Source: Prevotellaceae bacterium
Lineage (GTDB): Bacteria; Bacteroidota; Bacteroidia; Bacteroidales; Bacteroidaceae
Assembly (NCBI GenBank): GCA_015256945.1
Contig: JABZLB010000008.1
Coordinates: 1 to 64,000 of the forward strand
Length of the DNA: 64,000 nucleotides
Direction of reading: 5' to 3'
The notes below the pieces were generated by a model. It was not told the DNA's origin, did not search any database, and saw nothing but the letters and a program-made list of their open reading frames with translations. The position numbers and the translations under genes were made by a program. Every line of letters begins with the position of its first letter. The stretch's first letter is position 1. Of this stretch, positions 15,348-23,466 are shown piece after piece.

Positions 15348-16400
15348 TTATTGTACCTTTGGCAGATAAACAGCTATGGTTTTGGCTCTGACGTAGTTGA
15401 AACTAAGGTACATGAATCCGCTAAAAGGACGCGTTTTGCCCCACGAATTTTTGGCAATGAAGTATTTGTTGCCTTTAATGTCGTGGGCAATACCGCATAG
15501 TTCCATGCAATGGTCGTCGGTAGTTTGAAAGGTTTCAAAAGCGCGCTGGCGTTGCTGCTGTGTGATAGGCATACTTTCTTTGTCGAGCGTGGCACACCCT
15601 GCTGCCGTGTTAAATCCAGGTTCTGATATATCTCCCTCCCAGCAAACGGGGTGACCGTTGCGCAACGACTGCTCAATGCGGTTCATCATACTATCCAAAG
15701 GCACGTTCATAAAACTATCGTGAAGTTGGTTATCGGGTGTTTCGAGAACAAATTTCTGATTGAAAGGGTGGTGGCTAAAGCTGGTAAGTGCTTCGTATTC
15801 GCCCGGCAAGCAAACGCTATGAGCAAATTCAAGGGGTGTGTATTCGGTACCGAGCATGAACAATGTGCGTGGCAGGTATCCTATATCGTGGTCTAAAATG
15901 TCGGCCATATGGGTATCGAGTATGGCCAGCGACGTCGAAGCGCGGGCTATTTGCATGGCTTTCCGGGCGAGAACACGGTAGTTAACGCCGTCAAAATTGT
16001 GGTAAGCGTCGTAGGGTTCAAGGCCATATTGTTCGAGCAAACCAAGCGTCATCGACGGTATTCCGCGCATACTGATAGTATGTTTGCCCTTCGAAAGGTA
16101 ACTAAAACGGGCCTGCTCGGTAAGCCACATGCGTGCTACGTAATCGGGAGATAGGTTAACCGAGTCGCCCTGCATGAGGTGTTCGGTTTCGATAGTGGCC
16201 AGCATGGCATATACCCAACATAGTGGACTGTTGCCCTGATCTTTGACAGGGGTGGTTTTTAACATCACTTCGGTAGAAAAAGGAGGCCCAGCCTTAAATA
16301 GGGTGTCGCCGTAGAGAAATCGCTCTATCGGTTTTATCAGTATGCCATAAGTAGTGAGAAGCACAGCAACAGCCACAAGAAAGTATAAGAGTTTCTTCAT
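15348..16400 (-). CDS. membrane-anchored papain-like (C1 / bleomycin hydrolase-type) cysteine peptidase
   Basis: The protein has 350 aa from the ATG at 16398-16400. An upstream in-frame ATG at 16424 overlaps the promoter and is rejected. One N-terminal hydrophobic segment (residues 4-22) should anchor or export it. The papain triad is visible: the oxyanion Gln55 and nucleophile Cys61 in KDQGNSPLCWVYA, His297 in DDHCMELCGIAHD, and Asn318 in AKNSWG. The pattern around the triad resembles bleomycin hydrolase / aminopeptidase C more than classical papain. No propeptide of the papain type is evident. It is monocistronic, divergent from the U32 gene. Substrate unknown. Confidence 0.8.
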   Translation of the reverse strand: MKKLLYFLVAVAVLLTTYGILIKPIERFLYGDTLFKAGPPFSTEVMLKTTPVKDQGNSPLCWVYAMLATIETEHLMQGDSVNLSPDYVARMWLTEQARFSYLSKGKHTISMRGIPSMTLGLLEQYGLEPYDAYHNFDGVNYRVLARKAMQIARASTSLAILDTHMADILDHDIGYLPRTLFMLGTEYTPLEFAHSVCLPGEYEALTSFSHHPFNQKFVLETPDNQLHDSFMNVPLDSMMNRIEQSLRNGHPVCWEGDISEPGFNTAAGCATLDKESMPITQQQRQRAFETFQTTDDHCMELCGIAHDIKGNKYFIAKNSWGKTRPFSGFMYLSFNYVRAKTIAVYLPKVQ

Positions 16401-16421
16401 CGTTGAGTTATCGTATGCTGG

Positions 16422-16429
16422 CAAAGTTA
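16422..16429 (-). promoter_or_regulatory. promoter -7 box (TAACTTTG) for C1 peptidase
   Basis: TAACTTTGCC on the minus strand lies 21 nt before the chosen start codon and supports the shorter start. Confidence 0.65.
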
Positions 16430-16550
16430 CGGGAAATAGTTTTGATACGAACCTCTTTACAGGGCTTTTTTATATAGATTGATGACGTACAGGGTTTGTA
16501 AATACTTCATAATGAATGAGGCGTATACGGGTAATGCGCCAAAAAAATAG

Positions 16551-16558
16551 TACCTTTG
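16551..16558 (+). promoter_or_regulatory. promoter -7 box (TACCTTTG) for U32 gene
   Basis: TACCTTTG is followed by CACCC and then the ATG at 16564. Only 5 nt separate the box from the start codon, so the mRNA is probably leaderless. Confidence 0.75.
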
Positions 16559-16563
16559 CACCC

Positions 16564-17814
16564 ATGAATGAGAAATTAGGAGACTTCGAAATCATGGCTC
16601 CCGTAGGGAGTCGTGAATCATTAGCTGCAGCCATTCAGGCGGGCGCTAATTCAATATACTTCGGTATTGGCCAGCTGAACATGCGTTCTCATAGCGCCAA
16701 TCACTTTGATATCAACGACCTTCACGAAATAGCCGAAACGTGTAAAGCACATGGCATTAAAACGTATTTGACGGTAAACACTATAATTTACGATGAAGAC
16801 ATGGAGGCTATGCGCCAGATTGTTGACGCGGCAAAGGCAGCAGATATATCGGCTGTAATAGCTTCTGATGTGGCGGTTTTGGTGTATTGTAGGCAGGTAG
16901 GTGTCGAGGTTCACTTGTCAACACAGCTGAATATCAGTAACATTGAGGCATTAAAGTTTTATGCTCAGTTTGCCGACGTAACCGTTTTAGCACGTGAGCT
17001 GAACATGACACAGGTGAAACATATTTACGACGAAATCACAAATCAGAATATTTGTGGGCCTATGGGCAAGCCTGTTCGTATTGAAATGTTCTGCCATGGT
17101 GCTCTATGTATGGCTGTTTCAGGCAAGTGTTATATGAGCCTTCATGCGGCAAACCGGTCGGCTAACCGCGGACAGTGCGTGCAAATATGTCGCCGGAGCT
17201 ATACGGCTACGGACAATGAGACGGGCAATCAGCTCGAAATAGATAATAAATACTTAATGAGTCCGAAAGACTTAAAGACGGTACGCTTCATCGATAAGAT
17301 GATAGATGCGGGTGTTAGAGTGTTTAAAATTGAAGGTCGTGCACGCGGACCAGAGTATGTTTACACCGTGGTATCGTGCTATCGTGAGGCTATTCAGGCT
17401 GTGCTTGAAGGCACATTTACCGAAGAAAAGAAAGATAAGTGGGACGAACGCCTGGCTACTGTCTTCAACCGTGGCTTCTGGGACGGTTACTATCAGGGCC
17501 AAACCATGGGCGAATGGAATAAGAATTACGGTTCGTTAGCAACAGAAAAGAAAGTTCTTGTGGGCAAAGTCACGAAGTATTTCTCAAAGATAGGCGTGGC
17601 CGAAATATCTGTTGAGGCTGCACCGTTTAAGAAGGGTGACAAGCTGTTGATTACGGGAACGACGACCGGTGCCATGTATTTGGATGCGAAAGAAATACGT
17701 TATGACCTGGAGCCTGTTGAAGAAGCCACTCAGGGTTGGCGCGTTTCTATTCCTGTTCCAGATAAGGTTCGCCCTAACGATAAGTTTTTTAAGCTCGTTA
17801 AAAGCGAAGCATAG
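16564..17814 (+). CDS. peptidase U32 family protein (RNA-hydroxylation type)
   Basis: The protein has 416 aa. It starts with the U32 TIM-barrel strand FEIMAPVGSRESLAAAIQAGANSIYFG and has the family signature EMFCHGALCMAVSGKCYMS (about residues 175-195), then RGQCVQICRRSY with further Cys residues and an Fe-S-like pattern. U32 proteins such as E. coli TrhP and RlhA act in RNA hydroxylation (tRNA U34 or 23S rRNA) rather than as proteases; the length and start favour the TrhP-like group. The start was chosen because it directly follows the promoter and the next Met would remove the first strand. The sufE gene follows after 139 nt. Confidence 0.85.
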   Translation: MNEKLGDFEIMAPVGSRESLAAAIQAGANSIYFGIGQLNMRSHSANHFDINDLHEIAETCKAHGIKTYLTVNTIIYDEDMEAMRQIVDAAKAADISAVIASDVAVLVYCRQVGVEVHLSTQLNISNIEALKFYAQFADVTVLARELNMTQVKHIYDEITNQNICGPMGKPVRIEMFCHGALCMAVSGKCYMSLHAANRSANRGQCVQICRRSYTATDNETGNQLEIDNKYLMSPKDLKTVRFIDKMIDAGVRVFKIEGRARGPEYVYTVVSCYREAIQAVLEGTFTEEKKDKWDERLATVFNRGFWDGYYQGQTMGEWNKNYGSLATEKKVLVGKVTKYFSKIGVAEISVEAAPFKKGDKLLITGTTTGAMYLDAKEIRYDLEPVEEATQGWRVSIPVPDKVRPNDKFFKLVKSEA

Positions 17815-17953
17815 ATGAACTGGAAAAATGGTTTTGGCTGGTACAAGGCAAAATATAGACGGGCAGGAAATGTTTTTTTTGCGTGCGCTCCCTGTTGAAA
17901 GGGACGTATGGAAAAAGAAGAAACGATAAGTAAAATAAAAATATTAAATAGCC

Positions 17954-18400
17954 ATGACAGATATAGATGAAACAAAAAACTTGTCGATTGATGAGGCTCA
18001 GCAAGAAGTAATTGCTGAGTTTTCCGACTTTGACGACTGGATGGACCGTTACCAACTGCTCATCGATCTGGGCAACGAGTTGGGCGATTTGGACGAAAAA
18101 TATAAGACAGAACAGAATATTATTGACGGCTGCCAGAGCAGAGTGTGGCTTCAATGCGATTATACGGACGGTAAATTGGTGTTTACTGCCGACAGCGATG
18201 CGCTGATTGTGAAAGGCATTATCGCGCTTTTGATTCGGGTAATCAGCAATCATACGCCACAGGAAATTCTTGATTCAGAGTTTTATTTCATTGATAAGAT
18301 AGGACTTCGTGAGCATCTTTCGCCCACGCGTTCAAACGGATTGCTGGCCATGGTAAAGCAAATTAAGGCCTATGCACTGGCTTATAGCGTAAAAAAATAG
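17954..18400 (+). CDS. sufE: SufE-like Fe-S cluster assembly sulfur acceptor
   Basis: The protein has 148 aa. The SufE fold is recognised from EFSDFDDWMDRYQLLIDLG, then NIIDGCQSRVWLQ, in which Cys60 is the sulfur-accepting residue, and the C-terminal EFYFIDKIGLREHLSPTRSNGL. It takes persulfide from SufS and passes it to the SufBCD scaffold in the cytosol. No other suf gene is adjacent. It is followed after 8 nt by the RNA methyltransferase gene, with which it is probably co-transcribed. Confidence 0.94.
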   Translation: MTDIDETKNLSIDEAQQEVIAEFSDFDDWMDRYQLLIDLGNELGDLDEKYKTEQNIIDGCQSRVWLQCDYTDGKLVFTADSDALIVKGIIALLIRVISNHTPQEILDSEFYFIDKIGLREHLSPTRSNGLLAMVKQIKAYALAYSVKK

Positions 18401-18408
18401 CCCCCGGC

Positions 18409-19026
18409 ATGCGCAAGTTACGAACCATAGAGATGAAACGGCTGTCGGTATCTGAATTTAAAGAGGCCGAAAAGCTGCCGCTTATAGTGGTGTTAGACGA
18501 TGTAAGATCGCTGTATAACGTGGGCAGTGTCTTCCGTTGCGGCGATGCTTTTCGTATTGAAGCCGTCTACCTTTGCGGCATAACGGCCTGCCCTCCCAAT
18601 GCTGAAATTCATAAAACAGCCCTTGGAGGTGAAGATTCGGTGGCGTGGCGATACTTCGAAAACACTGAAGACGCCGTGCAACAACTTCATCATGACGGCT
18701 ACTTTGTGTACAGCATCGAGCAGGTTGAGGGCTCAATGAAACTCCAGAACCTGTATGAAAGCATTGCTCTTGCGATGAAAAACGATGCCCATGTCGTCCC
18801 CGAAAACCCTGAAAAATCTCTTAAAAGCTCTCTGGAAACAATGTACAGGAAGCCCCGCTACGCCGTTATTCTCGGCAATGAAGTAAAGGGAGTAAAGCAA
18901 ACTGTGGTGGATATGAGCGACGGTTGCCTCGAAATTCCACAGTTTGGCACCAAGCATAGTCTGAACGTTTCAACCACAGCGGGCATCGTTATGTGGGAAT
19001 TCTGCAAGGTTCTTGCGCTGAAATAA
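18409..19026 (+). CDS. TrmH/SpoU-family RNA 2'-O-methyltransferase
   Basis: The protein has 205 aa. SPOUT-domain motifs are visible: LIVVLDDVRSLYNVGSVFRCGDAF (motif 1, with the catalytic Arg), AVILGNEVKGV (motif 2) and CLEIPQFGTKHSLNVSTTAGIVMWEF (motif 3, the knotted SAM site). The protein has no separate N-terminal RNA-binding domain. It probably methylates a ribose of tRNA or rRNA; the position cannot be read. The start at 18409 gives the family-like opening MRKL...EMKRLSVSEFKEAEKLP. A strong terminator follows. Confidence 0.92.
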   Translation: MRKLRTIEMKRLSVSEFKEAEKLPLIVVLDDVRSLYNVGSVFRCGDAFRIEAVYLCGITACPPNAEIHKTALGGEDSVAWRYFENTEDAVQQLHHDGYFVYSIEQVEGSMKLQNLYESIALAMKNDAHVVPENPEKSLKSSLETMYRKPRYAVILGNEVKGVKQTVVDMSDGCLEIPQFGTKHSLNVSTTAGIVMWEFCKVLALK

Positions 19027-19044
19027 GCTGTGACAACAGCATGC

Positions 19045-19085
19045 AAACGGCCCCTTTTCGTTGTGAAGAGGGGCCGTTTGTTGTA
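19045..19085 (+). terminator. terminator after sufE - RNA methyltransferase
   Basis: The stem AAACGGCCCCTT / GAGGGGCCGTTT is followed by TTGTTGTATATTTTTT. Confidence 0.85.
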
Positions 19086-19147
19086 TATTTTTTAATCTCT
19101 GCCATCATTTTTCTGCCTCGAAAATGGTTTTATCCATATACATTTAT

Positions 19148-19155
19148 TATATTTG
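19148..19155 (+). promoter_or_regulatory. promoter -7 box (TATATTTG)
   Basis: TATATTTG has a TTTT tract 17 nt upstream and is about 95 nt before the lipoprotein start. Confidence 0.55.
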
Positions 19156-19249
19156 TAGCTGACTAACAGCCTGTTGTTGCATTACAAACGTAGCGTAAGG
19201 CATGACTGTTTGGCCTGAAATGATGTGATAACCTAATTGACAAAAGCTT

Positions 19250-19909
19250 ATGAAAACGGGAAAAATCAAGAAACCAATTGCTGTTGTTGCGTTGTTTTTA
19301 AGTGCATTTTTTGTGCTGCCGCTGACAGAATCGTGCAGCAATTCAGACGACGACAAAGCTACAAAAGAGGTTGTTGTGGCCGAGGGAACGATTAACGGGC
19401 AGGCTTATTCGAGCGTATATCATGTGCCTGTCAACACTGATTACTATGACGATATGCTCAATATGTTTGTCAAACCCAAGCTTATTGCGGTGTTTTTCCA
19501 ATTATCTCCCACGAACAGGCAAGGCAAAAGCTATGACGTTGTATTCCATTTGTTGCCCGATGCCAACTATAAAATAGGAGCGACAAAGAAGTATCATGTT
19601 AGCTTTTGTAATGCCGTAGAAACCCAAACGCTTAACAAACAGGTTGCGGAAGCGGGCAAAACGGCACCCCAAGGCGAAGCTATGACCTCGTTCCTTTTGC
19701 AGCATGGTGTGAGAGACGGTGTGGCAATGGTGCGTGAGCATGGCAGCAAGGATGCGTTTCAATCGCTGGAAGGCGATATAGAACTTACACGGGCGGCAGG
19801 CAACGGCAACGTATGTGTGGGCAGTTTCAGGTTGAAAAACCGTGAGGGTACCGGCATAACTCCTTACAATATGAATTGTAACTTCAAGACTAACTTCTTG
19901 CAACAATAA
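19250..19909 (+). CDS. surface-type lipoprotein, unknown function
   Basis: The protein has 219 aa. The lipoprotein signal ends PLTESC, with Cys29 as the lipidated residue. It is followed by SNSDDDK, which fits the acidic export signal that sends Bacteroidetes lipoproteins to the cell surface. The mature part (GTINGQAYSSVYHVPVNTDYY..., EGDIELTRAAGNGNVCVGSFRL) looks like a beta-rich domain; I recognise no family. It is monocistronic, between two terminators. Confidence 0.7.
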   Translation: MKTGKIKKPIAVVALFLSAFFVLPLTESCSNSDDDKATKEVVVAEGTINGQAYSSVYHVPVNTDYYDDMLNMFVKPKLIAVFFQLSPTNRQGKSYDVVFHLLPDANYKIGATKKYHVSFCNAVETQTLNKQVAEAGKTAPQGEAMTSFLLQHGVRDGVAMVREHGSKDAFQSLEGDIELTRAAGNGNVCVGSFRLKNREGTGITPYNMNCNFKTNFLQQ

Positions 19910-20014
19910 GCCCAAACGCTTACAAACCGCAGCAGCAATGCTTGTAAACTGCACTGATAACGCTTAACGAACATCGTTGCACCACTTGTCTGCTCAAATA
20001 AAACAATACAAAAC

Positions 20015-20055
20015 AAAAGCCCGCAAGCATGTAAACATACTGCTTGCGGGCTTTT
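20015..20055. terminator. bidirectional terminator between lipoprotein gene and tRNA-Gln
   Basis: The stem AAAGCCCGCAAGCA / TGCTTGCGGGCTTT is 14 bp with a loop of about 13 nt. T-rich flanks are present on both strands. Confidence 0.85.
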
Positions 20056-20059
20056 ATCG

Positions 20060-20130
20060 TTGTCCCAGGCGGACTCGAACCACCACTGACAGAACCAAAA
20101 ACTGTAGTGCTACCATTACACCATAGGACA
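20060..20130 (-). tRNA. tRNA-Gln (anticodon UUG)
   Basis: The acceptor TGTCCTA pairs with TGGGACA (one T-G). The D-arm is GTGTAATGGTAGCAC. The anticodon stem ACAG / CTGT encloses a loop with TTG at 34-36. The T-arm is GGTGG-TTCGAGT-CCGCC. CCA is not encoded. Confidence 0.93.
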
Positions 20131-20147
20131 AACTTTATTTTGCTGTG

Positions 20148-20155
20148 CAAAGGTA
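20148..20155 (-). promoter_or_regulatory. promoter -7 box (TACCTTTG) for tRNA-Gln
   Basis: TACCTTTGCAC on the minus strand lies 17 nt before the tRNA 5' end. Confidence 0.75.
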
Positions 20156-20239
20156 AGTCTTTTTTAAACGTCAGCCAAATTTTTACAAATGTTTCTGTAA
20201 TATTTGCATGGTTATAGCAACCGTAGTGTTATATTACAT

Positions 20240-20992
20240 TTACTTTGGCGAATAAACGGCACGTATTGTAATGCTGGCCTTCTTCTCTTTATCGCTTGTA
20301 TTAAAGGTCCCGCCCCAACTATAATCTTCGCTACTGTCCAGACCGACGATTTGAAATACGCCCATTGTTGACGACTGCAGGCTGCCAACGCTGGCATTAC
20401 AGCCTTCTGCGATTGTTTCGGCACGTTTATAAGCATCTATGCTGGCCTCGTTAAGCAGTTGCATTTTCAGGTTGTCGAGTTTGGTATAATAGTATAAAGG
20501 ATCGTTGCTGCTGAAGTTTACATCGCGACTGTACAGTGCCGATATTTTCTGGTAAGCACGTTCAACGATTGGCAAATTGCGCGAAGTAATGGTAATTTGT
20601 TGCGAAACCAGGTAACCATCGTTTAAGTCGATGTATCGCTCAGCCTGCGAATCGTATACACTTTTGGTTTGTGCCTCTACACTTACACTGTTGCTTGATA
20701 TGGCCGAATCGGGAATATTGCTTCCGCTTAAGTATTGTCTTACCAGCCTGTTTGAGCGGTTAAACTCGGCGTAGGCATCGTTTTTCGAATCGGCTTTGCC
20801 CGAAACGGTGATGTTCCACACAATTAAATCGCTCGTGATTTGCTTTTCGGCCATTCCCGTTACCTTAATTTTGTTTTCTCCCTGACGGAAGTTTCGCAGG
20901 CCGTGTCCTATTTGCCAGCAACCTGCTACTGCTGCAATGCTCACGATGATAACAAGTGCAGCTCTTACTAATTCTTTCTGATCGATTTTCAT
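20240..20992 (-). CDS. SIMPL (DUF541) domain protein, exported
   Basis: The protein has 250 aa from the ATG at 20990-20992, one base after the stop of the upstream DUF4919 gene. A membrane segment spans residues 8-26. The SIMPL domain follows, recognised from IKVTGMAEKQITSDLIVWNITVSGKA, the long helical middle, and the late VGSLQSSTMGVFQIVG...KEKKASITIRAVY. Members of this family sit in the periplasm or outer face; the founding mouse protein interacts with a signalling kinase, but the bacterial role is poorly defined. It is coupled translationally with the DUF4919 gene. Confidence 0.85.
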   Translation of the reverse strand: MKIDQKELVRAALVIIVSIAAVAGCWQIGHGLRNFRQGENKIKVTGMAEKQITSDLIVWNITVSGKADSKNDAYAEFNRSNRLVRQYLSGSNIPDSAISSNSVSVEAQTKSVYDSQAERYIDLNDGYLVSQQITITSRNLPIVERAYQKISALYSRDVNFSSNDPLYYYTKLDNLKMQLLNEASIDAYKRAETIAEGCNASVGSLQSSTMGVFQIVGLDSSEDYSWGGTFNTSDKEKKASITIRAVYSPK

Positions 20993-20993
20993 T

Positions 20994-21710
20994 TTATTTA
21001 CCAAATGCTTGTCGTTCTAACTGAAGTACGCGTGTAATCTCAAAGTAAATATCGGGTTCTTCCCAGTATTCGCTTTTCTCGTTGAGGTGAATAATGTCGC
21101 ATGGCACCTTGTTTTTGCCAGTGTAAACGAGCGACTGCCCCTTTATTTTCCATATATGGAGATAATAATTCAGAAATCTGTATTCGTCGCCTACGCTGGT
21201 AACGTAGAAAGGTTCTTCAGCCGTTCCGCGCCCTGTTGAGGCTATTGTATTGTACAAACGCATGGCTACGAGCATACAATGTCGTGCTTGCGCCTTTAGT
21301 TCTGTTGAGTCGGCAGTATTTGTTTTTGCCATACCGAACAACACAATGGCCTTGCACATTAACGCTTCAAGGTTTAAAGGGTTTTTAGCCAGCACTTTAT
21401 TGGCCATTGCAAGTGTGCCTGAAGCCCCCGCGCGTAGCGAGTCGTTCATGTGCATTACGTCAAGTGCTTCGCCCCCTCGGCTGATGTATGTCTGTCCGTA
21501 AAAGGCGAGCACGCGCTGGCTCATGGTCAGCGTGGTGTCGAGCTTGGGTAGCGTGAGACGTGCAACAAGCGCCTTTATGCTGTCGGGATGTGCCTTGGCT
21601 ACCTTTTCAATCTGACCCCAGTTTACGGGTGTAAGCTTGCGTTCGTCCTGCGCTTGTGTAATGACGGGGAGCAGGGCAAAGAGGAAAATTAGCAGTTTTT
21701 TTCTGAACAT
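20994..21710 (-). CDS. DUF4919-like exported protein
   Basis: The protein has 238 aa from the ATG at 21708-21710, which opens a signal peptide (MFRKKLLIFLFALLPVITQA). Upstream in-frame ATGs lie before the promoter. Landmarks that I associate with the Bacteroidales DUF4919 family are GTAEEPFYVTSVGDEYRFLNYYL and the C-terminal YFEITRVLQLERQAFGK. The middle contains helical, TPR-like stretches (ALMCKAIVLFGMAKTN). Function is unknown. The SIMPL gene follows immediately, so the two periplasmic proteins are made together. Confidence 0.7.
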   Translation of the reverse strand: MFRKKLLIFLFALLPVITQAQDERKLTPVNWGQIEKVAKAHPDSIKALVARLTLPKLDTTLTMSQRVLAFYGQTYISRGGEALDVMHMNDSLRAGASGTLAMANKVLAKNPLNLEALMCKAIVLFGMAKTNTADSTELKAQARHCMLVAMRLYNTIASTGRGTAEEPFYVTSVGDEYRFLNYYLHIWKIKGQSLVYTGKNKVPCDIIHLNEKSEYWEEPDIYFEITRVLQLERQAFGK

Positions 21711-21738
21711 GATTTGGTTGTTTGATGGTTTACGGTGG

Positions 21739-21746
21739 TAAAGATA
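21739..21746 (-). promoter_or_regulatory. promoter -7 box (TATCTTTA) for DUF4919-SIMPL operon
   Basis: On the minus strand TATCTTTACC lies 28 nt upstream of the chosen start. It matches TAnnTTTG except at the last base. Confidence 0.45.
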
Positions 21747-21843
21747 AAGTATATTCTTCAATATAACGGCACAATGGCCATATTTTTTTGATGTATCGCT
21801 TATATTATATTGTAATAATGGCAGTAGGTTTATGGGCTTGCGC

Positions 21844-21938
21844 TCATTGTTCGACGGCCGTCAGCAGCGTGTACGACGGCCGCCATACACGTTGTTCGAC
21901 GATCGCCGTACGCGCTGCTGACGGCCGTCGAACAATGA
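21844..21938. repeat. intergenic four-core palindromic element, copy 3 (most symmetrical)
   Basis: Cores start at 21852, 21874, 21897 and 21919, spacing 22/23/22 bp. The outer arms TCATTGTTCGACGGCCGTC and GACGGCCGTCGAACAATGA are perfect inverted copies and the inversion extends inward through AGCAGCG / CGCTGCT. It lies downstream of the tyrS terminator and upstream of the DUF4919 promoter. Confidence 0.9.
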
Positions 21939-21972
21939 CCCACAGCCTTCTAAGCTGTGGGTGTTATATGAT

Positions 21973-22018
21973 AAAGGGCTATACCTTACAACATAATTTG
22001 TTGAGGTATAGCCCTTTA
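21973..22018 (-). terminator. terminator for tyrS
   Basis: The stem AAAGGGCTATACCT / AGGTATAGCCCTTT is 14 bp with a 17-nt loop. A smaller hairpin (CCCACAGC / GCTGTGGG, 21939-21961) lies just beyond it. Confidence 0.75.
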
Positions 22019-22066
22019 ATGTATGGCCTTTTGGCACGGTTGGTATAGTTTTTTATATCGGTGTAA

Positions 22067-23365
22067 TTACTTCACGGTAATGAGGAAGTAGTTTTTCTTG
22101 CCCTTCTGCATCAGCAGATATTTACCGTCGATAAGGTCGTCGGCCGTTACAACGCGGTCAAAAGCCGTCAGTTTTTCCTTGTTCATACTTACACCACCAC
22201 CTTTAACCAGCTTGCGCATTTCGCCCTTTGACGGGAAAATGTCCCAGCCTTCCTGGCAGAACAGGTCGATGGCTGTGCCGCCAAGTAGAGATTTGTCGAG
22301 TGTGAAGTGGGGTACATCCTTAAATACATCGTTCAATGTAGCTTCGTCAAGCTGTGCCAATTGGTCTTTCGTGGCTTTGCCAAACAGTATGTTGCTGGCT
22401 GCAATAGCCATGTCGAGGTCGGCCTTTGAGTGAACCATGGTGGTAACCTCTTCGGCCAAACGACGCTGCAATATGCGCCTTCCCGGGTCTTGTTTATGCT
22501 CAGCAGCAAGTGTTTCTACGGTGTTTCGGTCGAGGTCTGTAAATATTTTGATATACTTTTCAGCGTCATCATCTGATACGTTTAGCCAGAACTGGTAGAA
22601 GGCATACGGTGTTGTACGGTTGCGATCGAGCCATATATTGCCGCTTTCAGTTTTGCCAAACTTCTTACCATCAGCCTTAGTGATGAGCGGACAAGTGAGG
22701 CAATAGGCCTCGGCATCATTGCCAAGTGTACGACGTATAAGCTCGGTACCTGTGGTCATATTGCCCCACTGGTCATTGCCACCCAGCTGAAGGCGTACGC
22801 CATAATGCTGATATTGGTACAGAAAATCGTAACCCTGGAGCAGCTGATAGGTAAATTCGGTAAATGAAAGACCGTCACGAGCCTCGCCGTTAAGGCGTTT
22901 CTGCACACTGTCCTTGGCCATCATGTAGTTGACAGTAATGTGTTTTCCTACCTCGCGTGCGAAGTCGAGGAAGGTAAAATCTTTCATCCAGTCGTAGTTG
23001 TTAACCAGTTCAGCCTTGTTGGGTTCGGTGCTGTCGAAGTCGAGAAACTTTGAAACCTGCTTCTTAATAGCCTCCTGATTGTGGTAAAGTGTTTCGGTGT
23101 CGAGCAGGTTTCGTTCCTGACTCTTGCCCGAAGGGTCGCCAATCATGCCCGTGGCTCCGCCGATAAGCAGGAAGGGTTTGTGGCCACACTGCTGCAGATG
23201 ACGCAACATCATAATGCCACAAAGGTGGCCGATGTGGAGCGAATCGGCCGTAGGGTCGGTGCCGAGATAGGCCGATGTAAGGTTCTTTTGCAAGTATTCT
23301 TCAGTACCCGGCATCATCTGGGCAAGCATGCCACGCCATTTTAGTTCTTCAACAAAGTTTTTCAT
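22067..23365 (-). CDS. tyrS: tyrosine-tRNA ligase
   Basis: The protein has 432 aa, of the TyrRS1 length class. It charges tRNA-Tyr. Signatures: YLGTDPTADSLHIGHLCG with HIGH, the tyrosine-pocket region QGYDFLYQYQHYGVRLQLGGNDQWGN, and KFGKTESGNIWLD, the KMSKS equivalent. A C-terminal S4-like RNA-binding region ends GKYLLMQKGKKNYFLITVK. It lies 101 nt downstream of yidD on the same strand and may be read through from that operon or have its own promoter; I saw no clear -7 box. Confidence 0.96.
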   Translation of the reverse strand: MKNFVEELKWRGMLAQMMPGTEEYLQKNLTSAYLGTDPTADSLHIGHLCGIMMLRHLQQCGHKPFLLIGGATGMIGDPSGKSQERNLLDTETLYHNQEAIKKQVSKFLDFDSTEPNKAELVNNYDWMKDFTFLDFAREVGKHITVNYMMAKDSVQKRLNGEARDGLSFTEFTYQLLQGYDFLYQYQHYGVRLQLGGNDQWGNMTTGTELIRRTLGNDAEAYCLTCPLITKADGKKFGKTESGNIWLDRNRTTPYAFYQFWLNVSDDDAEKYIKIFTDLDRNTVETLAAEHKQDPGRRILQRRLAEEVTTMVHSKADLDMAIAASNILFGKATKDQLAQLDEATLNDVFKDVPHFTLDKSLLGGTAIDLFCQEGWDIFPSKGEMRKLVKGGGVSMNKEKLTAFDRVVTADDLIDGKYLLMQKGKKNYFLITVK

Positions 23366-23466
23366 ATTGGGTGAATATTTTTAAATAATCGTGTAATTTC
23401 TGTGTAATGTATGATTGTAGGCAGCGATGCTGCGCCGAAATGAAATCATTATTGTATCGCCTTAGT

